From an uncultured Oscillibacter sp. (lineage in GTDB: Bacteria > Bacillota > Clostridia > Oscillospirales > Oscillospiraceae), in the NCBI GenBank assembly GCA_948435975.1, contig CAOJHG010000012.1, positions 1 through 13,689 of the forward strand: a stretch of 13,689 bases of DNA, given 5' to 3'. Position numbers and translations under genes: made by a program. The notes under the pieces are model-generated. The model was not told the DNA's origin, ran no database searches, and saw only the letters and a list, made by a program, of their open reading frames with translations. Shown here piece after piece: positions 6,630 through 13,538 of this stretch; position 1 is the first letter of the stretch; each line of letters starts with the position of its first letter.

Positions 6630-6911
6630 ATGCAAAACGAACAGAAGATACTGACCCAGGAGGAGTTCAGCTATTTGACCGCCAAGGCCGGAGATTTGGT
6701 GGAAGAGGCCGTGGCATATAACGCTATGGACTGTATGCTGCCCGCCCATATGAGCGCCGAGTGCATCCAGATGGGAGAGCCCTATTCGGAGCGGTGGGAC
6801 CCGGAAATGGAGAAGGACCGGACAACCTTTGCCACGTTCAAGCGTATTTCCAAAGGCGTATGGCAGTATTGCGGCCATTGCTTTCTGGGCGAGACCGTGG
6901 AAAGAGGGTAA
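6630..6911 (+). CDS. Small unknown protein with a single CxxC (93 aa)
   Basis: A 93-aa acidic protein. GTG at 6615 overlaps the clamp gene's TGA, but ATG at 6630 follows AAAGGAG (6618-6624) by 5 nt and is the better start. The first half looks helical (LTQEEFSYLTAKAGDLVEEAVAY); the C-terminus holds one Cys81-Gly-His-Cys84 pair, which could complete a metal site with His40 or a partner chain. No membrane segment or signal peptide. Not assigned to a family. Its place between the clamp and a zinc-ribbon gene 3 nt downstream suggests a subunit of the same machinery; no further function can be read. Confidence 0.68.
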   Translation: MQNEQKILTQEEFSYLTAKAGDLVEEAVAYNAMDCMLPAHMSAECIQMGEPYSERWDPEMEKDRTTFATFKRISKGVWQYCGHCFLGETVERG

Positions 6912-6914
6912 AGG

Positions 6915-7367
6915 ATGGACTATCAGGATTTTGAGAAACTCTATCGCAAAGACCCAATTATATTCCATCTTGGTATGGAGCTATTAGAGGACCGAGGGCG
7001 GGACATGCTTTCTATTAGTACGGACCAGGCGCTTTGCGCCGCCGTCACAAAAAAGTTGTCCGAACTAATTTCGGCGGATAAAGTTATGGACGTGGTGAAA
7101 GCCGCCAGAGCTTTTGCTGGGTTGAGCGTTGTGGAGCGGTTGTCTTATGCCGCCCGCTGCGGTATTAAGCTGGAGTATGGTCCCAAGGAAAAGCGTGGCG
7201 TCTGCCCACTTTGCGGCGGCCAGCTACGCTACGATTGGCCCCGCGCCATTGGCTGGACCTGCAAAAAATGCGGAGCCACCGGCAGAGAGGTGTATCGGGA
7301 AATATTTGATGGCCACTATGACCTGCGAGACGCACAAGGGAGCCCCGTTGGTGGCCGGAATCATTAA
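6915..7367 (+). CDS. Zinc-ribbon protein of unknown function (150 aa)
   Basis: A 150-aa protein. The N-terminal 90 residues are mostly helical (FEKLYRKDPIIFHLG, SADKVMDVVKAARAFAGL). The C-terminal part is a classic zinc ribbon: Cys97-Pro-Leu-Cys100, a 15-residue loop, Cys116-Lys-Lys-Cys119, followed by a short basic helix. Such ribbons bind nucleic acid or proteins. It begins 3 nt after the preceding stop; the ribosome binding site is a weak AGAGGG. Immediately downstream is the beta-helix protein gene with a clear AAGGAG. The metal site is clear; the role is not. A DNA- or clamp-binding adaptor would fit the context, but this is only inference. Confidence 0.77.
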   Translation: MDYQDFEKLYRKDPIIFHLGMELLEDRGRDMLSISTDQALCAAVTKKLSELISADKVMDVVKAARAFAGLSVVERLSYAARCGIKLEYGPKEKRGVCPLCGGQLRYDWPRAIGWTCKKCGATGREVYREIFDGHYDLRDAQGSPVGGRNH

Positions 7368-7385
7368 GGAATTAAGGAGAACGAT

Positions 7386-8045
7386 ATGAAAAATCTGTAT
7401 ATCCCCAAGGGCCAGGCCCTTAACTATGACACGCTGGAGACGGAGCATCTGGTTGTAAACGGTATCTTGAACGTAGCCCACGGCCTCAAGGCCCGAACCA
7501 TCAGCGGTGACGGACTGGTGCTTGCCGGGACTGTCTCGGCGGACGATATCCGCGTGCGGGAGCTGGAAGCCGCCTCGGTGTACTGCCTGCGGCTGGCGGC
7601 CAAGCGGGTCCAGGCGGCGGAGGTGTTCGCCTCGGAGAGCGCCGCCGTGTCCTGCTATCTCTGCGCCGACTACGTGTCGGCGGACCGGCTGACGGTAGCT
7701 CTGCATGAGGTGGGGAAGATCGACGCCCGTGAGGTCGCCGTTCTGACGCCGAAGGAGCGAAGCCTGTTCCGGCTGTTGCTGGCCTCGGCCCTGCGGTCGC
7801 TTTGGGCGTCCATGACCACGCCCCGCGAGAGGGAGGTCCTGGATGCGGAGTACCGGCAGGTACAGGAGGAGCCTTCTGCCGGAAAGACGGAAGATCCCAG
7901 GGATGAAGAACTGGAGCGGATTATCAGCATCTTCAAGTTGCTGCGTAACTCCGGCTATACGCTGAAAGTCATCCCCGGAACGCCAGAGGACAACGCACCC
8001 GCCTTTAATTTCCTGGCGGAACGGGCAAACCTTCCCGCCGCGTGA
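7386..8045 (+). CDS. Bactofilin-like beta-helix protein
   Basis: A 219-aa protein. Residues about 18-120 show hydrophobic residues every second or third position in repeating rungs (HLVVNGILNVAHG, LKARTISGDGLVLAGTVSADDIRV, ELEAASVYCLRLAAKRV), the look of a right-handed beta-helix as in polymer-forming bactofilins, though shorter and less regular. Residues 125-190 become helical and charged (TPKERSLFRLLLASALRSL, then a Glu-rich stretch), and the C-terminus ends in AERANLPAA. Bactofilins form filaments near the membrane; here the setting among DNA genes suggests a scaffold, for instance in positioning the element. Start ATG at 7386 follows AAGGAG by 7 nt. The stop overlaps the next gene's GTG (GTGA). 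Fold inferred from pattern alone; it could also be a repeat protein of another type. Confidence 0.6.
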   Translation: MKNLYIPKGQALNYDTLETEHLVVNGILNVAHGLKARTISGDGLVLAGTVSADDIRVRELEAASVYCLRLAAKRVQAAEVFASESAAVSCYLCADYVSADRLTVALHEVGKIDAREVAVLTPKERSLFRLLLASALRSLWASMTTPREREVLDAEYRQVQEEPSAGKTEDPRDEELERIISIFKLLRNSGYTLKVIPGTPEDNAPAFNFLAERANLPAA

Positions 8046-8239
8046 GCGCCGTGCGGGAGCGGATAGTCCTGGAGCGGACCGTTACGACTGAAAACGGACG
8101 GACGGTTCTTCGAGAGAGAAGAATCTGCGGCGTGCGGAACGCGGATGGGACCTTTCATCTGCGGGCCTGCTGCGGAAAGCGGTTTGTCGTCCGGCGGAAA
8201 TCGGACGGGCAGATGAAAAGCGGAAGCAAGGCGGCTTGA
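8042..8239 (+). CDS. Small basic protein of unknown function (65 aa)
   Basis: A 65-aa protein rich in Arg and Lys (IVLERTVTTENGRTVLRERRICG, then FVVRRKSDGQMKSG), with two beta-hairpin-like segments and a CC pair at about residues 44-45. It starts with GTG at 8042, sharing bases with the previous TGA, so translation would be coupled; it has no ribosome binding site of its own. A second GTG at 8051 would also fit. The strong positive charge would suit nucleic acid binding, but no family is recognised. Confidence is limited by its size and the lack of an independent start site; the coding pattern (GC-rich third positions as in its neighbours) supports it. Confidence 0.5.
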   Translation: MSAVRERIVLERTVTTENGRTVLRERRICGVRNADGTFHLRACCGKRFVVRRKSDGQMKSGSKAA

Positions 8240-8250
8240 CCGTCTTTGAA

Positions 8251-8283
8251 GGCAAGGGACCGGACGGCCCCTTGCCCATTTTT
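8251..8283 (+). terminator. Intra-operon terminator or attenuator
   Basis: GGCAAGGG (8251-8258) pairs with CCCTTGCC (8269-8276) over a 10-nt loop, followed by CATTTTT (8277-8283). Next is AAGGAGG and the ATG at 8300. As the genes on both sides are on the same strand, it would lower but not stop transcription of the downstream half, so it may set a dosage step or be overcome by antitermination. It resembles the 3277-3352 element in lying directly before a ribosome binding site. Confidence 0.6.
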
Positions 8284-8299
8284 ATAAGGAGGAATCGCA

Positions 8300-8764
8300 A
8301 TGTCTGTGAAGTCTCAAGAAAACAACATGCGCCGTCTGGCCAACCTGCTGAGCAAAGACCTCGGGTATATCTGGGGCGAGCGGGAAAGCGGCCCTAATGG
8401 AACAAAGAAAACCTTTTTGAACCTGGGCAAGGTGTTCTTGCGGACGCTGTCAAAAGACCTGGGCCTCCGGGATACTAAGGTTCAGTCCAACCCCAGTGGC
8501 ATCGCCGTTTCCGGCGACTGCTCTCTGATTGGAATGTGGGAGCACAACGGTATCTACATCAGCCTCTCCCAGTTCTGTGGCGGGAAGTATGTGCTGCTGT
8601 ACCGCATGGCCCGGCATATTCGGGACTATTCCAGCAGCCACAATCATTTCCTGACGCTGGACGATCTGCGGAAGCTGTCCTACACCGATCTGCTGGAAAA
8701 GTTTACGGCTCTGCGAAAGGAGGGTGGTTCCCATGGGCGACGCAACAATAGCTGGGCAGCCTGA
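8300..8764 (+). CDS. Unknown protein (154 aa)
   Basis: A 154-aa protein that begins with a basic helix (MSVKSQENNMRRLANLLSKD) and continues with short strands such as GIAVSGDCSLIGMWEHNGIYISLSQF, then a helical end (LTLDDLRKLSYTDLLEKFTALRKEGG). I do not recognise the family; the glycine- and aromatic-rich middle looks like a compact alpha/beta fold. It has an excellent AAGGAGG 8 nt before its ATG. Its last 32 nt overlap the methylase gene in another frame, so the two are coupled. Position next to the methylase suggests a partner of it, but nothing in the sequence shows that. Confidence 0.75.
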   Translation: MSVKSQENNMRRLANLLSKDLGYIWGERESGPNGTKKTFLNLGKVFLRTLSKDLGLRDTKVQSNPSGIAVSGDCSLIGMWEHNGIYISLSQFCGGKYVLLYRMARHIRDYSSSHNHFLTLDDLRKLSYTDLLEKFTALRKEGGSHGRRNNSWAA

Positions 8765-10154
8765 TGGACCGCAGTATTACGCGGTGGAGCAGCTTCGGAC
8801 GGCGCAAAGCCGCATCTTGAACCTGTCCCAGTCGCTGGTCATCTGGCGGGCCAGGGTGGAGAAGTACCGGACTACGGACCGCACCGCCGCCAAGGATACC
8901 TTTGACGTTCTGTTGAGTGTCCGCCATGATTTGGCGGAGGTCCTAGGGAAAACCCGGCTGCTTTTGATGGAGGCGGAGGAATATCAGACAGCCCAAACCG
9001 CCGGAAAGCTCCGGGACGGACTGCTGGGCTTCAACCTCATGAGCAGCAATTACCGGCCTGTCTATGACACGCTCCACGCTTTTGCCCAGAGCCTTCCGGT
9101 GGAGGGGACCACCAACGCCGCCATCGTTGGACGGCTGATGAACAACATCAAGTTGGGCTACTACCCCACGGACCCGGACAACATTGCCTGGATGCTCCGG
9201 GGGATTCAGTTCCCGGAGGGCGTGACTACGAACCTTCTGGACCCCTGTTGCGGGTGCGGCAAGGCCCTGCGGCAGATTGCCCAGGGCAACAACTGCTACG
9301 CCTATGGGATGGAGCTGGACGAAAGCCGGGCAGAGGAGGCCCAAACGAGACTGCATCGTGTAGGCTTTGGCAGCTTCTTCTACAGCCGGATCAGCCGCGA
9401 GGCGTTCCATCTGCTGTTTTTGAACCCGCCGTATTTGTCCGTTCTCAATGAGAGCGGAGGAAAGTCCCGGCACGAGAAGCGGTTCTTGATCGAATCCTTC
9501 CCGGCTCTGGCCTATGGGGGATTGCTGATTTACGTGATCCCCTACTACCGCCTGACACCAGATATCTGCCGGGTCCTGGTTGACAACTTCTCCGATCTCG
9601 CCGTCTGGCGTTTTACCGACGCCGAGTTCAAAAAATTTAAGCAGGTGGCCGTGTTCGGCGTTCGGAAGCGAAGGGATCTGGTCCTCCAGGACACGCTCTG
9701 GCTGGAGCGGTACGCGGAAAATCCCGCCGCCATCCCCAGCCTGGCCGAGCTGCCGGAAAATCGGTATGCCCTTCCGGGGGAGCCGCTGGAGGTCCCTCTC
9801 TTCCAGGGACAGAAATTCAACCGGAGAGAGCTTGAGCAGCAGCTCCGGCGCTCTGCCAGCTTCACGCAGATGATGACGGCCCGCAGCGAGTTAGACGACG
9901 GGACAAAGCGGCCCCTTCTGCCGCTGTCCATCAGCCAGATCGGGCTGGTGGGCGGCTCCGGCATGATTAACGGGCTGATTGAATGCGATTCGCCCCATAT
10001 CATCAAAGGCCGGATTATTAAGGTGATTCGCACGGTGTCGGAAGAACTGCACGACCATGATGGAATGCGGATGGGAGAAGAAATCCGCGAGACCATTTCC
10101 AATAAGATGATTTTCAACATCCTGACGCCCAAGGGCTTCAAGGCACTGACGTAA
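8733..10154 (+). CDS. N6-adenine DNA methyltransferase (DUF6094-like)
   Basis: A 473-aa class I SAM-dependent methylase. The SAM loop is LLDPCCGCGKAL, with Asp170 and a cysteine-rich variant of the usual FxGxG; MELDESRAEEAQTRL follows as the acidic ribose-binding strand and helix; NPPY (231-234) is the N6-adenine catalytic motif. The N-terminal 140 residues are helical (LRTAQSRILNLSQSLVIWRARVEKY) and may bind a partner. The part after 350 has no recognisable target-recognition domain. It ends with an LTPKGF stretch. ATG at 8733 is chosen because AAAGGAGGG lies 8 nt upstream; the GTG at 8724 lies within that site. No restriction endonuclease gene is visible, so it is probably an orphan methylase that marks or protects the element. 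Family resemblance to DUF6094 is from memory; the methylase call is firm. Confidence 0.88.
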   Translation: MGDATIAGQPDGPQYYAVEQLRTAQSRILNLSQSLVIWRARVEKYRTTDRTAAKDTFDVLLSVRHDLAEVLGKTRLLLMEAEEYQTAQTAGKLRDGLLGFNLMSSNYRPVYDTLHAFAQSLPVEGTTNAAIVGRLMNNIKLGYYPTDPDNIAWMLRGIQFPEGVTTNLLDPCCGCGKALRQIAQGNNCYAYGMELDESRAEEAQTRLHRVGFGSFFYSRISREAFHLLFLNPPYLSVLNESGGKSRHEKRFLIESFPALAYGGLLIYVIPYYRLTPDICRVLVDNFSDLAVWRFTDAEFKKFKQVAVFGVRKRRDLVLQDTLWLERYAENPAAIPSLAELPENRYALPGEPLEVPLFQGQKFNRRELEQQLRRSASFTQMMTARSELDDGTKRPLLPLSISQIGLVGGSGMINGLIECDSPHIIKGRIIKVIRTVSEELHDHDGMRMGEEIRETISNKMIFNILTPKGFKALT

Positions 10155-10166
10155 GGAGGAAAAAAG

Positions 10167-10496
10167 ATGCCTACGGTAAAAAATCCACTGGCGGAGAGAA
10201 AGCCGCCAACAAAAAGGAACCAGCCTCCGGCGAAACTGGTTCCCCTTGGCCGCACGGTGGCAACTCCCGCTGTGCTTGACGCCGTTCCTTTTCTGGAAAT
10301 CCAGATTGCTCTGGACCGTCATAGGCGGCACGATTGGGGCGACGTCTGCGAGGAGGATCGGAAGCGGAACGACCAGGCGCTGAAAACCGGCGAACGCCTG
10401 TTGTCCGTCTATAAGAGCGGCGGCGGCACGAAGTTCTGGATTATTACCGAACGGGACAGGTCCGTTACTACGGTCCTGCTGCCCTCGGATTATTAA
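10167..10496 (+). CDS. WGD-motif 'plasmid-related' protein (109 aa)
   Basis: A 109-aa protein of a type often found on plasmids and integrative elements, with a disordered basic start (KNPLAERKPPTKRNQPP), then LGRTVATPAVLDAV, HDWGDVCEEDRKRNDQAL (56-72) and a C-terminal KFWIITERDRSVTTVLLPSDY (89-109). Database entries in this group are often called plasmid-related or, wrongly, type I restriction subunit; I know of no tested function. It is 12 nt after the methylase stop with GGAGG before its ATG. Its usual occurrence beside DNA methylases and PRTRC-type genes supports a role in the element's upkeep. Family recognised by pattern; function unknown. Confidence 0.78.
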   Translation: MPTVKNPLAERKPPTKRNQPPAKLVPLGRTVATPAVLDAVPFLEIQIALDRHRRHDWGDVCEEDRKRNDQALKTGERLLSVYKSGGGTKFWIITERDRSVTTVLLPSDY

Positions 10497-10510
10497 GGAA
10501 GGAGTTTAAT

Positions 10511-11068
10511 ATGAGAGCAAGCCATCTGGCGGTAGTCTTTCCGGTAAAGGGACTTCCGCGAAACACGGTCCACGCCTGCGGTGCGCTCTGGACGCGAACC
10601 AGCCGTATGCTGCTCCCGGGCCTGGGAAGGTTCTATGACCGATTCCACCCGGCGGCACAGCCTTGGGGGGTGGATATCCCAACTCCGCTCAGCGTTGTGC
10701 TGGGACGGGACGACCCCAGCCTGTTTCTCCGCCTGTATTTTCGGGCGAGGAAGTTTCGGGAGTCATCCATTGATTTCCATGTGGGCGCAGCAATTGCCGA
10801 AACAGGCTTTGAAAAGCTCAAAAAGGTGGGCGATGTTCTGATCTGTCCCGTAACCCTGAACGGAACAAACAAATGTCTGGAGGGACATATCTTCTGGCAC
10901 GCGGCAATAGCCCAAGGGGAGATTTTGCCGGACTGCGGCATCTACTACGCGGAGTACAAGCGTTCCATAGTGGAGCCGGGGCTGGAGAAGTGCATTGAGA
11001 GCGCCCCGGCGGACTACGCTTTATGCATGGTCACGCTGGAGCATGGGGAGGACCGTCATGGAATTTGA
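10511..11068 (+). CDS. Unknown protein (185 aa)
   Basis: A 185-aa protein with alternating strands and helices (ASHLAVVFPVKG, DIPTPLSVVLGRDDPSLFLRLYF, GDVLICPVTLNG, IFWHAAIAQGE). Rich in Phe, Leu and His, without a cysteine pair or membrane segment, so likely soluble. No family is recognised. AAGGAAGGAG precedes the ATG by 6 nt. Its last 11 nt overlap the next gene's start in another frame. The tight packing and shared strand put it in the same operon; no specific function can be drawn. Confidence 0.7.
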   Translation: MRASHLAVVFPVKGLPRNTVHACGALWTRTSRMLLPGLGRFYDRFHPAAQPWGVDIPTPLSVVLGRDDPSLFLRLYFRARKFRESSIDFHVGAAIAETGFEKLKKVGDVLICPVTLNGTNKCLEGHIFWHAAIAQGEILPDCGIYYAEYKRSIVEPGLEKCIESAPADYALCMVTLEHGEDRHGI

Positions 11069-11354
11069 TAAACAGCGGTTCTTTCAGGCTCTTTTGGAGG
11101 CTCCGGCGGAACAGCCTCTGCTGGAAACGCCGGAGCGCAGCGAATATCTGCAAACGCAGGTCTTTGACAGGCTGGAAGCCGGAGAGACCTTCAGCCTGAT
11201 GGCCCTGGACTGGAACGCTTTCGAGCTGCGGCACGTTACGCCGGTGAACTATGACCGGTTGTATGACCGGGCGCATCAGGGGTGGCTCCTGGGCATCAAT
11301 GCCTTTCTCCGCAAAGCGCCCGCTGCCAGCCTGAGCGAGAAGAGCTTTTTTTAG
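11058..11354 (+). CDS. Unknown small protein (98 aa)
   Basis: A 98-aa protein that reads as helices separated by short strands: MEFDKQRFFQALLEAPAE, SEYLQTQVFDRLEAGE, FELRHVTPVNYDRLYDRAHQGW, ending KSFF. The ATG at 11058 is chosen because GAGGACCGTC upstream gives a GGGGAGG site (11045-11051) about 6 nt away; longer forms would lie inside the previous gene. It overlaps that gene by 11 nt and is followed 8 nt later by the next ATG. Not recognised; it could be a small helper protein or, less likely, the missing beta-grasp protein (no GG tail is present). Confidence 0.6.
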   Translation: MEFDKQRFFQALLEAPAEQPLLETPERSEYLQTQVFDRLEAGETFSLMALDWNAFELRHVTPVNYDRLYDRAHQGWLLGINAFLRKAPAASLSEKSFF

Positions 11355-11362
11355 GAGGAGCT

Positions 11363-11899
11363 ATGTACAACTACGAATATGAGGCGGACGTTCTTCGGTT
11401 CTTGCGGCTGGCAAAATACCTTTACTGTCAGGCTCCCGCCGCCCTGGAGGCTATTTTACGGGTATACGGAAATTTTGACCTGGAGCATCTGTTTGAGCTT
11501 TGCGAGAGCATCATCTGGGAGATATGCACCGACGTCTTCTTTGACCAGGATGATGGCTACGAAACTTCCTTCTGCACCTTCAGCCATCCGCTTATGGACC
11601 GCTTCTGCGCTTTGAGCGGAGAGTGGAGCTTTATCAGCAGACAATCCGACGGCGCTTGGCAGCGGAAGCTCGGCGACATTGCGGAGTATTACCTGATGGG
11701 GACAAACTACAGCGTCATGCAATTGGAATGTTTTCCGGGGCAAAACCACGCGAAACTTCGAACCTGGTTTTCCTCGGACTGCTATGACCCCGCAGACTTC
11801 GGCAACAGCCTTGTGGACATGCTGCTTTGCGTCCAGCGGGAAAACAAGCGATTGGAAGGACTGCTGAAAGAAGCGGGAGCGAGAAAGGAGGCGGCGTGA
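11363..11899 (+). CDS. Unknown protein (178 aa)
   Basis: A 178-aa acidic, mainly helical protein rich in aromatic and cysteine residues (YEYEADVLRFLRLAKYLYC, FELCESIIWEICTDVFFDQDDGYE). The C-terminal 35 residues (ENKRLEGLLKEAGARKEAA) form a charged helix, suggesting a coiled-coil tail that binds another subunit. AGGAG sits 5 nt before the ATG at 11363. The stop shares bases with the next gene's ATG (TGATG), so it is coupled to the E2-like gene. Not recognised as a family. Its pairing with an E2 gene makes a partner or regulator role plausible, but that is inference. Confidence 0.7.
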   Translation: MYNYEYEADVLRFLRLAKYLYCQAPAALEAILRVYGNFDLEHLFELCESIIWEICTDVFFDQDDGYETSFCTFSHPLMDRFCALSGEWSFISRQSDGAWQRKLGDIAEYYLMGTNYSVMQLECFPGQNHAKLRTWFSSDCYDPADFGNSLVDMLLCVQRENKRLEGLLKEAGARKEAA

Positions 11900-12585
11900 T
11901 GCCGGCGGAAAACAAGGACAATACCAGGGATATGGTCCTGCGAATATCGCCCTCAAGAAACACGTTGATGGTTGAGGAGCTGAAACCGGGTGGGGCGGTG
12001 GCTTATAAAGAGATCTCGCCCCTGGAGTTGTACTTCATCATCAACAACAGCTATACCAGCAGGGACCTTCTCAGAAGCGGTTTTCTCCCGGAGAACTGCC
12101 TCCATGTTTCCATGAGCAGCGCGGAGAGACACTTTATTGTCTGGAACCACGAGCTGCGGGCGGATATCACCTACAAGGATACGAAGTACCCGGATTTCCC
12201 GCTTCCCCGGCTTGTATTTGGGGTTCGGATGTTGGAAAACGGAAAGGTGGCGGATTGCTCCATCGGTGTAGTGGCGGACGAAACGCCCACGCCGGAGACT
12301 CGGATGTTTCACTACCCCTTCTCCAATGTTTATGAGCACGGAAAGGTGTGTTCTGGAAACAACATTCTGCCCAGGTACCGGAAGCTCCAGGCACTGAAGC
12401 ATTTCCCCCGCTACCTGCTGGAGCTGCCGGACAATGACGATATGTACAGCCCAAAAAACAACAAGCTGGGCCTTGGGCACAAGGAACTACTGGAGCACCT
12501 GAAAGACAAAGACCCGGCGTATTACTACTCGGGCATCCTGATTCCGAGCGGCACTACGCTGGCGGACTATATCTGCGGGAGGTGA
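11899..12585 (+). CDS. Prokaryotic E2-like protein (Prok-E2_D / PRTRC protein B-like)
   Basis: A 228-aa protein of the bacterial E2-like (UBC-fold) group found with ThiF and JAB genes in PRTRC-type cassettes. The key motif is FHYPFSNVYEHGKVC at 137-151, with Cys151 as the candidate thioester cysteine, followed by SGNN and a helix. The first half has strand-rich sequence (MVLRISPSRNTLMVEEL, KYPDFPLPRLVFGVRM) as expected for the E2 beta-meander; the last 50 residues add a helical end (LGHKELLEHLKDKDP). Bacterial E2s of this type usually have 200-250 aa, so the length is right. The start at 11899 is set by AAAGGAGG (11884-11891) and the TGATG overlap. With the E1- and JAB-like genes it would give a tag-transfer chain, yet no tag protein was found. 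Family call is fairly firm; activity is unproved. Confidence 0.82.
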   Translation: MPAENKDNTRDMVLRISPSRNTLMVEELKPGGAVAYKEISPLELYFIINNSYTSRDLLRSGFLPENCLHVSMSSAERHFIVWNHELRADITYKDTKYPDFPLPRLVFGVRMLENGKVADCSIGVVADETPTPETRMFHYPFSNVYEHGKVCSGNNILPRYRKLQALKHFPRYLLELPDNDDMYSPKNNKLGLGHKELLEHLKDKDPAYYYSGILIPSGTTLADYICGR

Positions 12586-12589
12586 CGCA

Positions 12590-13525
12590 ATGTCACAGAA
12601 AGACGCGCGCACGATCCAGGCGGAGCTGGCCAAGCCCTTCGCCGCCGAGGATTTGGAATGGCGGCTGCAAAGGACCTTTGAGGTGCAGGGCCGCATGACC
12701 GGCATTGCCGTCCCCTACGTGACCAACCGGGCCATCATGAACCGGCTGGACAGCGTGGTGGGGCCGCAGAACTGGTACAACCAGTACCAACCCTGGCACA
12801 CCGCTGGAAAGAAAGAGGCCCAGATCTGCGGTATCTCAATTTACTTCGAGGGCCGGGGCTTCATCACCAAATGGGACGGCGCGGAGGATTCGGACGTCGA
12901 ACCCATCAAGGGCGGCCTCAGCGACAGCATGAAGCGGGCCGCCGTCCAGTGGGGCATCGGCCGGGTCCTGTACAACATGGACACGGTTTGCGTGGACGTG
13001 GAGCAGTGGGGCAAGAGCTGGGTCATCAAAAAAGGCGCCCGGGCCAAGCTGGACAAGGCGTATCTGGATATGCTGAAAGCCTTGAAGCTGGAGCCCGCCC
13101 CTGCCGGGGGACTCCAGTCTCTGATCTCCAGCGGCGATGTGGAACCGGACGATACCCCCAGGCGGACCGGGACCCCGGCGATTCCGCCCAAGGACGGCGG
13201 CACACCGAAGGAGGGAGGAGTTTCCGCGAAACAGTCCTCCAAAAAGACGGAACAGGCGGCGCAAGCTGTCTCGGACCAGCCCGGCTACACCTATATCGTC
13301 ACCGCCAGCAGCACGCAAAAGGGCATGAAAACGACCAGCGTGTCGTTGCGCCTGAGAGGTGCGGACGGCAAGGAGATCACCGCCTTTGCCCAGGGCGAAC
13401 ACCCCCTGCTGGTCCCCGGGGCCATGCTGGCTTCCGCCAAGCTGACCACCAGGAAGCAGGATACGGTGGTGTACTACGTCCTGGAATCGTACAAAATCGC
13501 GGAGCCCCAGGGGGAGGCCGCGTAG
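12590..13525 (+). CDS. Rad52/Rad22-like single-strand annealing protein
   Basis: A 311-aa protein. Residues 1-170 match the Rad52 DNA-binding ring domain: VPYVTNRAIMNRLDSVVGPQNW (41-62), then ISIYFEGRGFITKWDG (82-97) and KGGLSDSMKRAAVQWGIGRVLY (107-128), the most conserved stretch. Such proteins coat ssDNA and anneal complementary strands. Residues 180-230 are a Pro/Gly/Lys linker (disordered), and residues 232-305 form a second, strand-rich unit (YTYIVTASSTQKGMKTTSVSL to VVYYVLESYKI), possibly a small OB-like fold that binds DNA or a partner; many phage Rad52-type proteins lack such an addition. Start ATG at 12590, 4 nt after the E2 stop, with GGGAGGTGA upstream. It is followed by an SMC-like ATPase, a usual partnering of annealing protein and nuclease/ATPase. 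Confidence 0.87.
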   Translation: MSQKDARTIQAELAKPFAAEDLEWRLQRTFEVQGRMTGIAVPYVTNRAIMNRLDSVVGPQNWYNQYQPWHTAGKKEAQICGISIYFEGRGFITKWDGAEDSDVEPIKGGLSDSMKRAAVQWGIGRVLYNMDTVCVDVEQWGKSWVIKKGARAKLDKAYLDMLKALKLEPAPAGGLQSLISSGDVEPDDTPRRTGTPAIPPKDGGTPKEGGVSAKQSSKKTEQAAQAVSDQPGYTYIVTASSTQKGMKTTSVSLRLRGADGKEITAFAQGEHPLLVPGAMLASAKLTTRKQDTVVYYVLESYKIAEPQGEAA

Positions 13526-13538
13526 AAAGGAGTTTTAC

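Noticed and set aside
12836..13402. A 188-codon minus-strand frame inside the Rad52-like gene.
   Set aside because: The plus strand carries a coherent Rad52 domain and coupled starts; the minus frame lacks a start site and motifs.
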